Assembly: GCA_963575745.1 (NCBI GenBank)
Contig: CAUYUJ010001370.1
Coordinates: 404,001-425,000 of the forward strand
Reading direction: 5' to 3'
DNA: 21,000 nucleotides
From: Prorocentrum cordatum
Lineage: Eukaryota; Sar; Dinophyceae; Prorocentrales; Prorocentraceae
Shown here: piece after piece, positions 1-7,838 of the stretch
Layout of the letters: the number at the start of each line of letters is the position of its first letter
Position numbering within the stretch: position 1 is the stretch's first letter
Made by a program: the position numbers and the translations under genes
The notes under the pieces: model-generated
Databases searched by the model: none
The model's input: only the letters and a program-made list of their open reading frames with translations
Told to the model about the DNA's origin: nothing

Positions 1-47
1 CCTCGCGCCCACGTCCAGGGGAGGGGGTAGGGCTACTGGGGGCCAAT

Positions 48-197
48 CCGCCGCCGCCGCCGCCTCCGCCGCCGCCGCCGCCGCCGCCGCTGCCGCTGCC
101 GCCGCCGCCGCCGCCGCCGCTGCCCGCCGCCGCCGCCGCCGCCGCCGCGCAGCCGCCGCCGCCGCCGTCGCCGCCGCATCCGCCGCCGCCGCCGCCT

Positions 198-230
<33 letters not shown>

Positions 231-402
231 CCCTGCCAAACCGCCGCCGCCGCCGCAGCCGCTGCCGCTGCGCCGCCGCAGCCGCCGCCGCTGCCGCCGC
301 CGCAGCCGCCGCCGCCGCCGCCGCCCCCGCCGCGCCGCCCCGCCGCCGCCGCCGCCCGCAGCCGCCGCCACCGCCGCAGCCGCCGCCGCAGCCGCCGCCG
401 CC
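48..402. repeat. CCG/GCC triplet microsatellite
   Basis: A nearly pure CCG triplet tract about 355 bp long, with scattered CTG, CAG, CAT and CCA variants. It is open in several frames on both strands, giving poly-Arg, poly-Ala, poly-Gly or poly-Pro translations. That is what the triplet forces and is not evidence of coding. The sharp change to AT-rich DNA at about 403 marks its edge. Confidence 0.95.
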
Positions 403-407
403 AAGTG

Positions 408-640
408 TACTTTGTATTTTTTTGACAGGGATGGTGGGGGGGGGGGCGCATCGGGTTGGCTGCGCAGGTTCCGAATTTGGAGGCAGTTTTTTATTATTTT
501 TTTTTGTTTTGTTTTTGTTTTTTGTTAAGATATATATATATATATTTATATATATATATATATATTAAAAAAGTGATGGTGGAAGGGGGGTTGTCATGGA
601 CCCTGGTTGGCCCCCAGTCACCTGGGGAAAGGGGTGTTTA
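408..640. repeat. Dispersed GC-rich repeat R4, copy 1
   Basis: The segment with GGCGCATCGGGTTGGC and a following GGAGGCAG block (about 446-487) recurs at about 1305-1345. Its later part (about 588-640), containing TGGTTGGCCC and a G-rich GGGGTGT stretch, recurs at about 1398-1455. A run of 11 G (436-446) sits where the second copy carries a GT dinucleotide tract. The copies are therefore diverged and have gained different simple repeats at the same position. Confidence 0.6.
528..567. repeat. AT dinucleotide microsatellite
   Basis: An alternating TA tract of about 40 bp, broken by one TTT, directly downstream of a T-rich stretch (about 488-527). It is the most AT-rich spot in an otherwise GC-rich window and lies inside repeat R4 copy 1. 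Confidence 0.9.
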
Positions 641-652
641 TTCATAGGGAAC

Positions 653-885
653 AGTGATCAAGCTACCCACCCGCCTGCAAGCCGTCTAGCTCACTCCCAC
701 CGCCCTCCCTACACATAAGTAACACCTGAGCCTGAACATGTTCAGCGGTCGTCTTTGGATGGACAGCTACTGGGAATAAGCGCCGACCCCAGGCGCGCGA
801 CGCTTGGGTGAGGTGCGCCACGCGGGCCAGGGGCGCCGCGCGCGCCAGGCACCCCTGGGGCCCGAGCGTGGCAGGCACGCGGCGC
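653..885. other. Non-repetitive GC-rich spacer, no gene recognised
   Basis: Short open frames exist on both strands but overlap one another and encode Arg/Ala/Pro/Gly-rich peptides with no motif I recognise. GCGC-rich words at about 780-885 drive the composition. I see no promoter, splice pattern or RNA gene that I could defend. Confidence 0.4.
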
Positions 886-1160
886 GCTTGCGCACGTAAC
901 AGCACACATTGGGAAACATGTCGGCCGCCGCCATCCTTGTCGAACGCCGATGCCCATCATTGTGTCTGGTGGGCCTGCGCACGGCAGGTCACGCGCCACC
1001 AACCCCGCCGTCCTTGTCAAAAACCACTTCATTGTGATCGCGGGGTGGCCGCGCACGATCCAGATTTAGCCGCGAGGTGCATGTTGTAGGTTTTTATGCC
1101 ACGGATTGTAGCCTTGCGCACATGCTGCCACCCCCGCCGTTTTATTCAAACACAATACAC
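886..1160. repeat. Three diverged copies of a short GC-rich unit
   Basis: A word of the form GCYTGCGCAC begins at 886, 973 and 1111. Each is followed within about 25-45 bp by a CGCC-rich block and then a T/A-rich end (TTGTCGAA, TTGTCAAA, TTATTCAAA). Spacing is uneven (87 and 138 bp), so this is an old, diverged tandem repeat at best. Confidence 0.4.
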
Positions 1161-1211
1161 AAGTCCTCGCGGGCCTCACGAACATGACCCGAGATCTTAC
1201 CCCAAAGTATA

Positions 1212-1235
1212 CGTTGCATGTTTTTTGGCAGGGAT

Positions 1236-1301
<66 letters not shown>

Positions 1302-1346
1302 GGGGCGCATCGGGTTGGCCGCGCATGCTCCAAATGTGGAGGCAGA
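1212..1346. repeat. Dispersed repeat R4, copy 2, with GT microsatellite
   Basis: It begins with a T-rich run and GGCAGGGATGGTG, continues as an uninterrupted GT dinucleotide tract (about 1236-1299), then resumes with GGGGCGCATCGGGTTGGC and a GGAGGCAG block shared with copy 1. The GT tract gives Val/Cys or His/Thr runs in six-frame translation, which are artefacts. Confidence 0.75.
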
Positions 1347-1465
1347 GTGCGTTTTGTATTGTTTTTTTTGTCAGGGATGGTGGGGGGCGGGTCGGCACGG
1401 TGTCGGCATGGTGCTTGGTTGGCCCTCGGTTGCCTGGGGGAGGGGGTGTATATGGTCGAGGGTTT
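1347..1465. repeat. Dispersed repeat R4, copy 3 (partial, tandem to copy 2)
   Basis: A T-run followed by TCAGGGATGGTGGGG again matches the start of R4. The later block with TGGTTGGCCC, a CCTGGGG word and GGGGTGTATAT matches about 600-640 in copy 1. The middle of the unit is missing or diverged. Confidence 0.5.
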
Positions 1466-1700
1466 GTGCCCCCCCCCCAATGCTAATGCCATCGGTCCCC
1501 CCCCCCCCGCGCGATGCCCCCCCCCCCCCTGGGGGCGTGGGCGTGGCGTGGTGGCTCCCCCCCCGTGGATGTGGTGTGGGTGTGGTGTGTTGCTGCGGGT
1601 GTGTGCGGGGTGACGCTATGGTCCTCCTCCCCCCCTCCCTCCCCCTCTGTGGGTGCAGTGTGGGTGCGGCGTGTGGCTGGGGTTGGCGTCATGTTGACAG
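1466..1700. other. Homopolymer-rich spacer (C-runs, GTG-rich)
   Basis: Several C-runs of 8-10 bases occur between about 1470 and 1565, followed by a GTGTGGTGT-rich stretch. No gene, RNA or mobile-element signature is visible. Open frames across it are composition effects. Confidence 0.5.
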
Positions 1701-1710
1701 CTTTGGTGCT

Positions 1711-1818
1711 CGACGTCGTCGCCGCCGCCCCTGGTGGTGCCGTCGACGCCGTCGTTGTCGTCGTCGTCGTCGTTGTCGTCGTCGTTGTCGTCGTCGTTGT
1801 CGTCGGTGTCGTCGCCGT

Positions 1819-1863
<45 letters not shown>

Positions 1864-2030
1864 TGCCGTCGTCGTCGTCCTCCTCCTCCTCGTCCTCCTC
1901 CTCGTCCTGCTCCCGCTCCTTCTCCTCCTCCTCCTCTTCCTCCTCCTCCTCCTCCTCCTTCTCCTCCTCCTCCTCCTCCTCCTCCTCCTCCTCCGCCTCC
2001 TCCTCCTCCCCCTCCTCCCCCCTCCCATCC
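1711..2030. repeat. Compound GTC then TCC triplet microsatellite
   Basis: The triplet GTC/TCG (about 1711-1878) passes directly into TCC/CTC (about 1876-2030). Both tracts keep triplet phase with only point variants, so four or more overlapping reading frames stay open (poly-Ser, Val, Leu, Arg on one strand; Asp, Glu, Thr, Gly on the other). The pyrimidine-only second half is long enough to favour triplex-type structure. Confidence 0.93.
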
Positions 2031-2105
2031 CATCTGGGGGGGGCGGGCCCGAGGACCCTGGGATCCATCCCATCTGGGGTGGGGGGGGAGCCCGAGGACC
2101 CTGAG
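2027..2105. repeat. Tandem duplication of a ~40-bp unit
   Basis: CATCCCATCTGGGG followed by a G-run and GCCCGAGGACCCTG occurs twice in succession (about 2027-2062 and 2066-2103). The copies differ by a T in the G-run and by a small length change. Confidence 0.75.
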
Positions 2106-2407
2106 CCCGCGATCATATATAACCCCTCCTCGAAGGGAAAGAAGGGGTTGTGGAGGAAGGAAGACACTGTTAGACCACCTGTCGCCCAGAGGGCTGGTGG
2201 GATTTTTTCGATGCGTTGGCCCATGGGGTCCTGACCACTTCCCTAGAGTTGTTTTTGACGTTCCCGAGGCCCGGCGAGGATCCCCGGAGGCCCAGTTCAG
2301 TTCAGAAGCCTTGCATCTGGACGGCGCGCGAGCAGGGTGAGACAGAGAGCAGCCAAATTGCTCGTTAGAGAGGCGTGCTGTATTGGCAATGGATGCGCGT
2401 ATTAAAC
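2106..2407. other. Non-repetitive segment, no gene recognised
   Basis: A stretch of ordinary complexity between the pyrimidine tract and the next purine tract. Open frames run through it on both strands, but each is fused to triplet-repeat translation at one end and none shows a recognisable domain. Confidence 0.4.
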
Positions 2408-2409
2408 GC

Positions 2410-2532
2410 AGGGGGAGGAGGAGGAGGAGGAGGAGGAGGAGGAGGAGGAGGAGGAGGAGGAGGAGGAGGAGAAGGAGGAGGAGGAGAAGGAATAGGAGGC
2501 GGAGGAGGAGGAGGAGGAGGAGGAGGAGGAGA
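2410..2532. repeat. GGA/GAG triplet microsatellite
   Basis: An almost pure purine GGA tract of about 120 bp with a few GAA and GGC variants. It is the reverse-strand equivalent of the TCC tract that ends at 2030, about 380 bp away, so the two could pair as imperfect inverted arms. Confidence 0.93.
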
Positions 2533-2830
2533 CAGGACGAGGCCCCAGAGGGCCCAGGACTGGTACGATCCCGCCGCCCAAACTTTTTTGGGGGGCACGT
2601 CGGATCTCTGGGAAGGACTCCTCGGGGCGGCGCGACGCCCGCCGCCGAGCCCGGCGGGCGCCTCGCGCGCCCGCCCCGCCGCTCCTCGCTCCTCGAGGTG
2701 CCGTGCTGCAGAGGAGAGCACCCGCGTGGGGCGCCGTGCCCGGAGGCCGACCCCCCCCCCTCGGGGCACGGCCTCCGCCCCCCCCTGCGGAGGGGCAGTG
2801 CCCGTCCCAGACCCCCTCGGGCCATGAAAG

Positions 2831-2879
2831 ACTCCTCCTCCTCCTCCTCCTCCTCCTCCTCCTCCTCCTCCTCCTCCAC
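2831..2879. repeat. TCC triplet microsatellite
   Basis: A pure CTC/TCC tract of about 49 bp. It lies just downstream of a CCCTCGGG and ATGAAA block that recurs at 3197-3211, so the tract has expanded within a repeated unit. Confidence 0.92.
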
Positions 2880-2898
2880 CCAAGACATGAGCGCGTCG

Positions 2899-3060
2899 TA
2901 CAAAAATCAGGACGGAGGGTTTTTGCTAGTTTTCGGCCTCAGGGGGCCCTCGCCGGGCCTCGGGACCGTCAAAGAACGACTCAGGATGAAAAGCCAGTCC
3001 CAGGGAAAGGGTCGTGACTTCCAGGGACGCCGTCCTGAAAAAATCAGGACGTCGCATGTC
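2899..3060. repeat. Dispersed unit R3, copy 1
   Basis: It starts with CAAAAATCAGGACG, then GGTTTTTGCTAGTTTTCGG, a GGGCCCTCGCCGGGC block, GGGACCGTC, a CAGGATGAAA word and a GGGAAAGGGTC block. The same ordered words recur at about 3206-3375 and 3496-3615, and in part at 11106-11205. Confidence 0.65.
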
Positions 3061-3066
3061 TGGGTC

Positions 3067-3130
3067 CGCCTCCGCCTCCTCCTCCTCCTGTTCCTGTTCC
3101 TCCTCCTCCTCCTCCTCCTCCTCCTCCGCC
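3067..3130. repeat. TCC triplet microsatellite
   Basis: A CTC/TCC tract of about 64 bp with two TTCCTG interruptions, placed directly after R3 copy 1. It is followed by a short direct repeat of CCTCGAG/CCTCGGAG words (3132-3165). Confidence 0.9.
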
Positions 3131-3205
3131 CTCGAGCCTCGAGCCTCGGAGCCTCGGAGGCTCCCCAGGCGCCAGAAGCTGTCCAGGCCGAGACCCCCTC
3201 GGGTT

Positions 3206-3378
3206 ATGAAACATTCACGACGCAAGGTTTTTCGCTATTTTCCGCCTTGGGGGGCCCTTGCCGGGCGTCGCCAGGCCGCGGGACCGTCGCTTGCAAGACG
3301 GTCCAGGATGAAACACCGGCCCCGGGGAATGGGTCCAGACCTCCTGGGGGGCCGCGTCATGGAAAACGTCAGGATGTC
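3206..3378. repeat. Dispersed unit R3, copy 2
   Basis: The ordered blocks CATTCACGACG, GTTTTTCGCTATTTTCCG, GGGGCCCTTGCCGGGC, GGGACCGTCG, CAGGATGAAACACCGG and GGGGAATGGGTCCAGACC match copy 1 at irregular identity. The offset to copy 1 is about 309 bp. Confidence 0.65.
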
Positions 3379-3495
3379 TCGGGGGTCTGGGTTGGCCGTG
3401 CCCCGAGGCCGACGCCGCACGGAGCCGTATTCGCTCTCTCGCCCTCCCCAGGGGTCCGACGCTCCCCCCCAAAAATCGGAGCGGCGGGAGTCGGG

Positions 3496-3640
3496 CAGTT
3501 TTCGGCCTCCAGGGCCCTCGCAGGGCTGCGCCTCTGCCGGGCACGGGCGGTCAGGAGTGGCTCGGGATGACAGAGCGGCCGGTCCCCGGGGAAGGGGTCC
3601 AGAACTCTGGGGAGCCACGTGGAGAAAGAACACCGCGTGG
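3496..3640. repeat. Dispersed unit R3, copy 3
   Basis: GCAGTTTTCGGCCTCCAGGG, a GGGCACGGGCGGTCAGG-like middle, CGGGATGACAGAG and GGGGAAGGGGTCCAGAAC follow the same order as copies 1 and 2, more diverged. The offset to copy 2 is about 270 bp, so spacing is not constant. Confidence 0.5.
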
Positions 3641-4019
3641 TATGGTCTCGGCGGCGCGCGAGGGGGGGAAACGAGAAGGAGGAGGCCCTCTCAGAAGGCG
3701 GCGGGGCTTCTCAGAAGCCCGCTGGCCTTCGGAGAAGATTTTTGCGTCTCCGGGGAAGCCTCAGGACAGTTCTCAGCAGGCTGGGGGACTTTTCCGAGCC
3801 TTCTGAGAAGGTCCGCCCCTTCTCACTTCCCCCCCGGGCTCGCCGCCGATCTTCTGGGGGCGACGAGGATGGCGGGAGGATTTGGGAACGGGAGATCCGA
3901 ACCAGCCCGAGACGGATGGCTTTCCCCAGCGGTGGTCAGGCTTCCCCCCCTCGAGGAATCCCCAACCGAGCCTGGGTCGCCCGCTTCCCCTGGTCTCAGG
4001 GCGAGGGGAGAGCCTGTCA
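3641..4019. other. GC-rich segment with paired TTCTCAGAA-type words
   Basis: The palindromic words TCTCAGAAG and CTTCTCAGAAG (about 3690-3717), with looser TTCGGAGAAG and TTCTGAGAAGG later, resemble the TTCTTAGAA words in the arms of the foldback at 5331-5482. A remote relationship is possible. Open frames here have no recognisable domain. Confidence 0.35.
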
Positions 4020-4116
4020 TCGCCGAGCAGCAACGGCACAGACATCAACCTGTGCCTGTCCAGGTCCGCGCGGACCGGCAGCAGTTTGTGCTTATGCAGT
4101 TGTTTGTTCCCCTTCG
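4020..4116. repeat. Loopless foldback relic (family F2)
   Basis: Centred on the perfect 14-bp palindrome GGTCCGCGCGGACC (4063-4076). The right side (GCAG, TTTGTGCTTATGC, then GTTCCCCT) parallels the right outer arm of the foldback at 9626-9690 (GAGTTTTTATCTTTATGCC, then GTTCCCCT). The left side (AACGGCACAGACAT) loosely parallels its left outer arm. The internal loop of the larger copies is absent. Confidence 0.45.
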
Positions 4117-4590
4117 TCGGGAGTTGCTTGGCCCAGTTTGAGGCCTTTGCTTCCCTCCCTTTCCTTCCTCCTGCTCCCTGCCTGCTGTCTCCGCCTGGCC
4201 CCTCTTCCGCCTGCCCGCCCGCCCCGCCGGCCCTGTCCACCCGCCTGCGCGTTCGTCTTCGTCTGCCTGCTTCTCCCCTTCTCGTCCCCTTCCGCCAGGC
4301 AGCACAGCCTGCCCGGGACCAGCGGGGCGGCGTGTGTAGGGCTTCAGCCGACGGCTGGCGATTGTAGCACTGCCACGCCCAGGAACGGCAGCTCTCTCAG
4401 CAGACTGCCTGCTTGAGGCCTTCCCCCGGGCGGACCTCGGGACCCCCCATGGGGGCCTCCAGAGGCCCATCGGATCTGGACTCTCGTGGCCCGTTGGCGC
4501 GCTGCCTGCCTCTCAGGGGGCGCTCGTGCCTCGGCTGCGCTGCGGGTCGACTCTGATGCTCGGGGCGCTCCCTGTCCCAATGGGATCGTT
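4117..4590. other. Pyrimidine-rich spacer, no gene recognised
   Basis: Between about 4140 and 4300 the plus strand is rich in CCT, CTT and CCCG words. Beyond that lies ordinary GC-rich sequence with GGGCCTCC-type words. There is no domain, RNA gene or clear repeat. Open frames on both strands are Pro/Ala/Arg-rich. Confidence 0.4.
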
Positions 4591-4591
4591 C

Positions 4592-4806
4592 TCTTGCTCA
4601 TTGTTTTGCCGATCTGCGCGGGCCCTCGCACCCTCCCCCTCCCCACTTCACGGAGTCGATCTGTAGGCTGTTTTTGGCGGCTGTTTCGAGCAGGCGGGGT
4701 CTCCCTCCCCCAGAGGCCGCACGGTTCCAGACGGCCGCACTGAGCAGAGGTCCGGAGCCATCCCCGCCCCTTCCCTCTCCCCTTCCGCCCACTGTCGAAA
4801 CGCCGA
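4592..4806 (+). repeat. Dispersed repeat R2, copy 1
   Basis: Blocks TTGTTTTGCCGATCTGCGCG, a CGGAGTCGATCT word, CTGTTTCGAGC, CCCCCAGAGGC, GCACTGAGCAGAGGTC and ACTGTCGAAACGCCGA recur in the same order and orientation at 9899-10105. R1 starts about 25 bp downstream. Confidence 0.85.
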
Positions 4807-4830
4807 CCTTCTCCCTTTCCCAACCTCGCT

Positions 4831-5048
4831 CGGGGGTGGCCAGAACCCCCCCAATCTGACACGTCGATAAGTGAATTGTCCGCTTTCGGTTCTCGAGAGG
4901 GCGCCGCGGCCGTCATTTTCCAGGCTTGCGCCCATCAGGTTTGGGCCCGAGGTCGTCTCTTTTAAACCACGCTCCACTCAAGGGGTTCTGTCCATCCCCG
5001 AAGGCTGGCTGCTTCGGGGGGCCACGGCCTCATCCACCCGGCCTCGGC
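4831..5048 (+). repeat. Dispersed repeat R1, copy 1, first part
   Basis: A 218-bp block matching 7839-8057 with about seven differences by eye (roughly 97% identical), same orientation, about 3,008 bp apart. It includes GACACGTCGATAAGTGAATT and TCTCTTTTAAACCACGCT. Short open frames in it are shared by both copies, but none has a recognisable domain. Confidence 0.95.
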
Positions 5049-5213
5049 CAGGCCCAGGCGGCTGTCCGCAGCGGCGCGCTTTTCTCCTCTCCCTCCCCCC
5101 TCCCTCTCCAGCGCCGGCCTCCAGCGCTCCCCCCCTCCCGCACTCGTGCCCCCGACTCGTTCCTCCCCCGTGCTGCGAGGCGACGCGCGCCTCCCCGCAT
5201 GCCTCGCCCTCTT
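5049..5213. other. Extra segment within R1 copy 1 (pyrimidine-rich)
   Basis: About 165 bp present between two blocks of R1 in this copy and absent from the copy at 7839-8195, where the blocks join directly near 8057. It is rich in CCCTCC and CTCC words on the plus strand. I see no terminal repeats, so insertion here and deletion in the other copy are equally possible. Confidence 0.65.
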
Positions 5214-5281
5214 CCGCGGGGCTGCTCTCTTCCCTTCCGGGCCGCACCGCCACGGCCGCCGGTGCCCCGGCGCGGGCCGCA
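5214..5281 (+). repeat. Dispersed repeat R1, copy 1, middle part
   Basis: GCGGGGCTGCTCTCTTCC followed by GGGCCGCACC, a CACGGCC word and GGGCC matches about 8057-8121. It is separated from the first part by an extra 165-bp segment and from the last part by about 350 bp that holds a foldback. Confidence 0.8.
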
Positions 5282-5633
5282 CCCCCGCAGCCGCCAGGCC
5301 TGGGCCCGAGGCTGTCTTCCTGGCCACGCGCAGAAGGGGGTATGGGGGAGGGGGGAAGGCTTCTTAGAAGCACCCCTGCTTCTTAGAAGGCGCGGGCCTT
5401 CCCTATAGATATAAGGCCGGCGCCTTCTAAGAAGCAGCCTCATTCTAAGAAGCTTTCCCCCCTCCCCCATACCCCCTTGTGCACGCCGCCAAGAAAGGGG
5501 GCTTCCGTCCATCCCCAGCCTCGCGTCAGTCCTCGTGGCCCTGGCGCTGCCCGACGTTCGGGGCGCTCCTGCCGCGGCTGCGCTGCCGGTGGCCCCGAGG
5601 CTCTGCCACGAGAAGGCGTACACGCGACAGGCT
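5282..5633. other. ~350-bp extra segment interrupting R1 copy 1
   Basis: In the copy at 8 kb, the middle and tail of R1 are only about 8 bp apart (around 8121-8129). Here they are separated by about 350 bp containing foldback F1 and a following GC-rich stretch. The stretch at about 5563-5593 resembles 4522-4556 (GCTGCGCTGC words), so the insert may itself be composite. Confidence 0.65.
5331..5482. mobile_element. Foldback (MITE-like) element F1
   Basis: Two 70-bp arms (5331-5400 and 5413-5482) are reverse complements apart from a few mismatches and small gaps, around a 12-bp loop (CCCTATAGATAT). Each arm carries GGGGGTATGGGGGAGGGGGG-type sequence and two TTCTTAGAA words. Weaker complementarity continues outwards through TGGCC/GGCGG words. 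The structure lies in a segment missing from the other R1 copy, which suggests a small non-autonomous mobile element. No transposase is present, and no target-site duplication is certain. A one-armed relative lies at 10481-10541. Confidence 0.75.
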
Positions 5634-5695
5634 TTACGTCGGGCCTGTCCCTCTACAGGGGGAATATTCAAAACTAGTTATAGTCTGGGGACGAT
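5634..5695 (+). repeat. Dispersed repeat R1, copy 1, tail
   Basis: ACGTCGGGCCTGTCCCTCTA, then CAGG, an ATTC word and TAGTCTGGGGACGAT, matches 8129-8195. The TGTCCCTCTACAGG word within it recurs in reverse orientation at 6895-6908. Confidence 0.8.
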
Positions 5696-5900
5696 GTTTC
5701 TACTATGTTTGACTATTCAGGGGTATTGTTTGTTCCCGGAAAGGGTATAGGCCCAGGGTTCTCTTTTCCTATGTAAACATGTCCCCGGTGCCCAACTTGA
5801 AGGAGGCTGGCGGATTCTTTCCCTGATAAATATCGAGGTCGAAGGAGGCCGGCGGATTAACATTTGAGGATGTCTCAGGCGAAACGCTTGTTTTTGAAAT
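5696..5900. other. Spacer with GAAGGAGGCYGGCGGATT direct repeat
   Basis: GAAGGAGGCTGGCGGATT at 5799-5816 and GAAGGAGGCCGGCGGATT at 5841-5858 are direct repeats 42 bp apart. A similar word, AAGGGGGCCGGCGGATT, occurs at 9144-9160. Nothing gene-like is seen. Confidence 0.6.
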
Positions 5901-5932
5901 CCCGATCGATAAATCACAGGGTGCGGGACACC

Positions 5933-6622
5933 TCAGCACGACCACACCCCCAGCATGACCACACCCCAGCACGACCACGCCCAGCACGACCACGCCCCAG
6001 CACGACCACACCCCAGCACGACCACACCCCAGCACGACCACACCCCAGCACGACCACACCCCAGCACGACCACACCCCAGCACCAGCACGACCACACCCC
6101 AGCACGACCCGATCGATAAATCACAGGGTGCGGACCACCCCAGCACGACCACACCCCAGCACGACCCCAGCACGACCACGCACGACCACGCACGACCACA
6201 CCCCAGCACGACCACACCCCAGCACGACCACACCCCAGCACGACCACACCCCAGCACGACCACACCCCAGCACCCAGCACGACCACACACCACCACCCCA
6301 GCACGACCACCCGACCAGCACGACCACACCCCAGCACGACCACACCCCAGCACGACCCCACCCCAGCACCACACCCCAGCACGACCACACCCCAGCACGA
6401 CCACACCCCAGCACGACCACACCCCAGCACGACCACCACAGCACGACCACGCACGACCACGCCCCAGCACGACCACGCCCCAGCACGACCACGCCCCAGC
6501 ACGACCACGCCCCAGCACGACCACCCCCCAGCACGACCACCCCCAGCACGACCACCCCCCAGCACGACCACCCCCCAGCACGACCACACCCCAGCACGAC
6601 CACTCCCCAGCACGACCACACC
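5933..6622. repeat. 16-bp minisatellite (CACGACCACACCCCAG)
   Basis: About 40 tandem units of 15-16 bp, with blocks dominated by the CACACC variant, others by CACGCC, and CACCCCCC variants near the right end. A 26-bp word from the left flank (CCCGATCGATAAATCACAGG plus GTGCGG, 5901-5926) reappears inside the array at 6108-6133. The array therefore includes a 207-bp higher-order duplication that took in its own left edge. Long open frames on both strands (Thr/Pro/His or Gly/Val/Cys/Trp-rich) come from the repeat. Confidence 0.95.
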
Positions 6623-6647
6623 GCCTTGGTTGAGTGGTTGCCTGTCG

Positions 6648-6790
6648 TCGTGGAATGTTTCGTGGGGTGTCTCGTGGAATGTTTCGCGGGGTGTCTCGTG
6701 GAATGTTTCGTGAGGTGTCTCGTGGAATGTTTCGTGAGGTGTCTCGTGGGATGTTTCGTGAAGTGTCTCGTGGGATGTTTCGTGAGGTGT
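6648..6790. repeat. 24-bp minisatellite, six units
   Basis: Six near-identical 24-bp units, each built from two similar halves: TCGTGGAATGTT and TCGTGAGGTGTC. Because 24 is a multiple of three, all units translate alike in any frame, giving an eight-residue Cys-rich repeat on one strand and a His/Glu/Thr repeat on the other. No upstream or downstream coding context supports translation. Confidence 0.95.
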
Positions 6791-7838
6791 TGCCCAGTTG
6801 GGTATCGTGAGAACGTGTCCATGCTCCACATGTCTATATCCCTTTCCGGGTTCGTGGGTCCATCATGTTCTTTTTACTTTTCGTCCAGAATTCTCCTGTA
6901 GAGGGACACGCCCAACCTAAGACAAGCTTTGCGCGGTACCTTCAGAAGGGGTGGCGGTGCATCAAGTCGTTGGCTCTCGGTAGCGATTTATACGCCGCGG
7001 GCCCACGAACAATCCATGGAAGGGTGTCAGTGCATTTTTTTTGTGGCGGAGATGCTCAGGGCGCTCCCTCTCCCAAATCACCCTGCCGCACCTGATGCCG
7101 AGCTTTCAAGGCACGCGTTCGTTCCTGCAGGTGCTGATCAGGCTGATGCTGTAGATTACTCACGCTCGACGCTCGACACGAACACCCTTAGCGACCGCAG
7201 AGGAAATCATGGAGCAGGAACGGAAGAAGGCAGGGGGCGATATGCGGAGAAGAAGGAAATGGATGAATGTGTGTGGCCTTTCCGCAGAACGCTGCCTGCT
7301 GTATCCGCATTCCTGGACCTGAGCTTCAACGTCTTGGCGTCAAGAAGGATGGGGGGAGCGCATCGTGTCTTCGAGGTCTCAAGTTCGCAGTTCTCTGAGG
7401 CAAGAGCAATGCGTTCTCGTCGCTGGCATTCATTATGAGCCCCGTTCGCGTCCTGTTACTCACCTTGCAGAGTTCATATTGTCTCGCTCATACCAGTTGG
7501 TATTCTTTCCTTACAGTGCAGGCCCATGCCAAGACACATCCTGCTTGCCTCCAGGGTGCCCTGTGCTTCTTGGGTTTTGATAGTTTTGTCACGGAGATCG
7601 CGACGTTCCCACACCGAAAATCAATGGACGCCCTGGGGTCTCAGGGTTGGCTCTCTTGTGAGAGGCTTCTTGTAGAGGGGCCCCTACTGTATCGCCACAC
7701 GGGCACCTCAGTGTCCGTCCGTTTTTTGGTGCCCCAGCGCGCCAATATCGACAGCAAGAGCTTCTTCTCCCTTGCCCTCCTCTCCTGGCGTGTTGCGTAC
7801 CTCGTGCGGCCTGCCCGTGTCATCCGTCCACAGAGCTT
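6791..7838. other. ~1-kb segment without recognised gene or repeat
   Basis: This is the longest stretch of ordinary complexity in the left half. The longest open frame (plus strand, 6929-7438, 169 codons) starts inside GC-rich sequence, has no domain I know and overlaps other frames. The word CTCCTGTAGAGGGACACGCC (6893-6912) is a reverse-orientation match to the tail of R1. AGGGGCCCCT near 7676 is a short palindrome. Confidence 0.4.

Noticed and set aside
1096-2340. 414-codon plus-strand open frame
   Set aside because: It crosses a GT tract, C-runs and GTC/TCC triplet tracts. Its product is mostly Val/Cys, Arg and Pro runs, and overlapping frames on both strands are equally open.
2383-3570. 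395-codon plus-strand open frame
   Set aside because: Begins in a GGA tract (poly-Arg), passes two TCC tracts (poly-Ser, poly-Leu) and the R3 units. No domain, and the opposite strand is open too.
5049-5213. Pyrimidine-rich extra segment of R1 as a spliceosomal intron
   Set aside because: No coding sequence flanks it on either side, and the absent/present comparison can be explained by insertion or deletion, so an intron is not supported.
5769-6901. Long antiparallel open frames over the 16-bp minisatellite
   Set aside because: Produced by a near-uniform stop-free repeat. Frame content is only the repeat translated, and unit lengths of 15 and 16 shift the frame.
6929-7438. 169-codon open frame in the non-repetitive 6.8-7.8 kb segment
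   Set aside because: No recognisable domain, no distinct start context, no conserved copy in the window, and length is not exceptional for GC-rich sequence.
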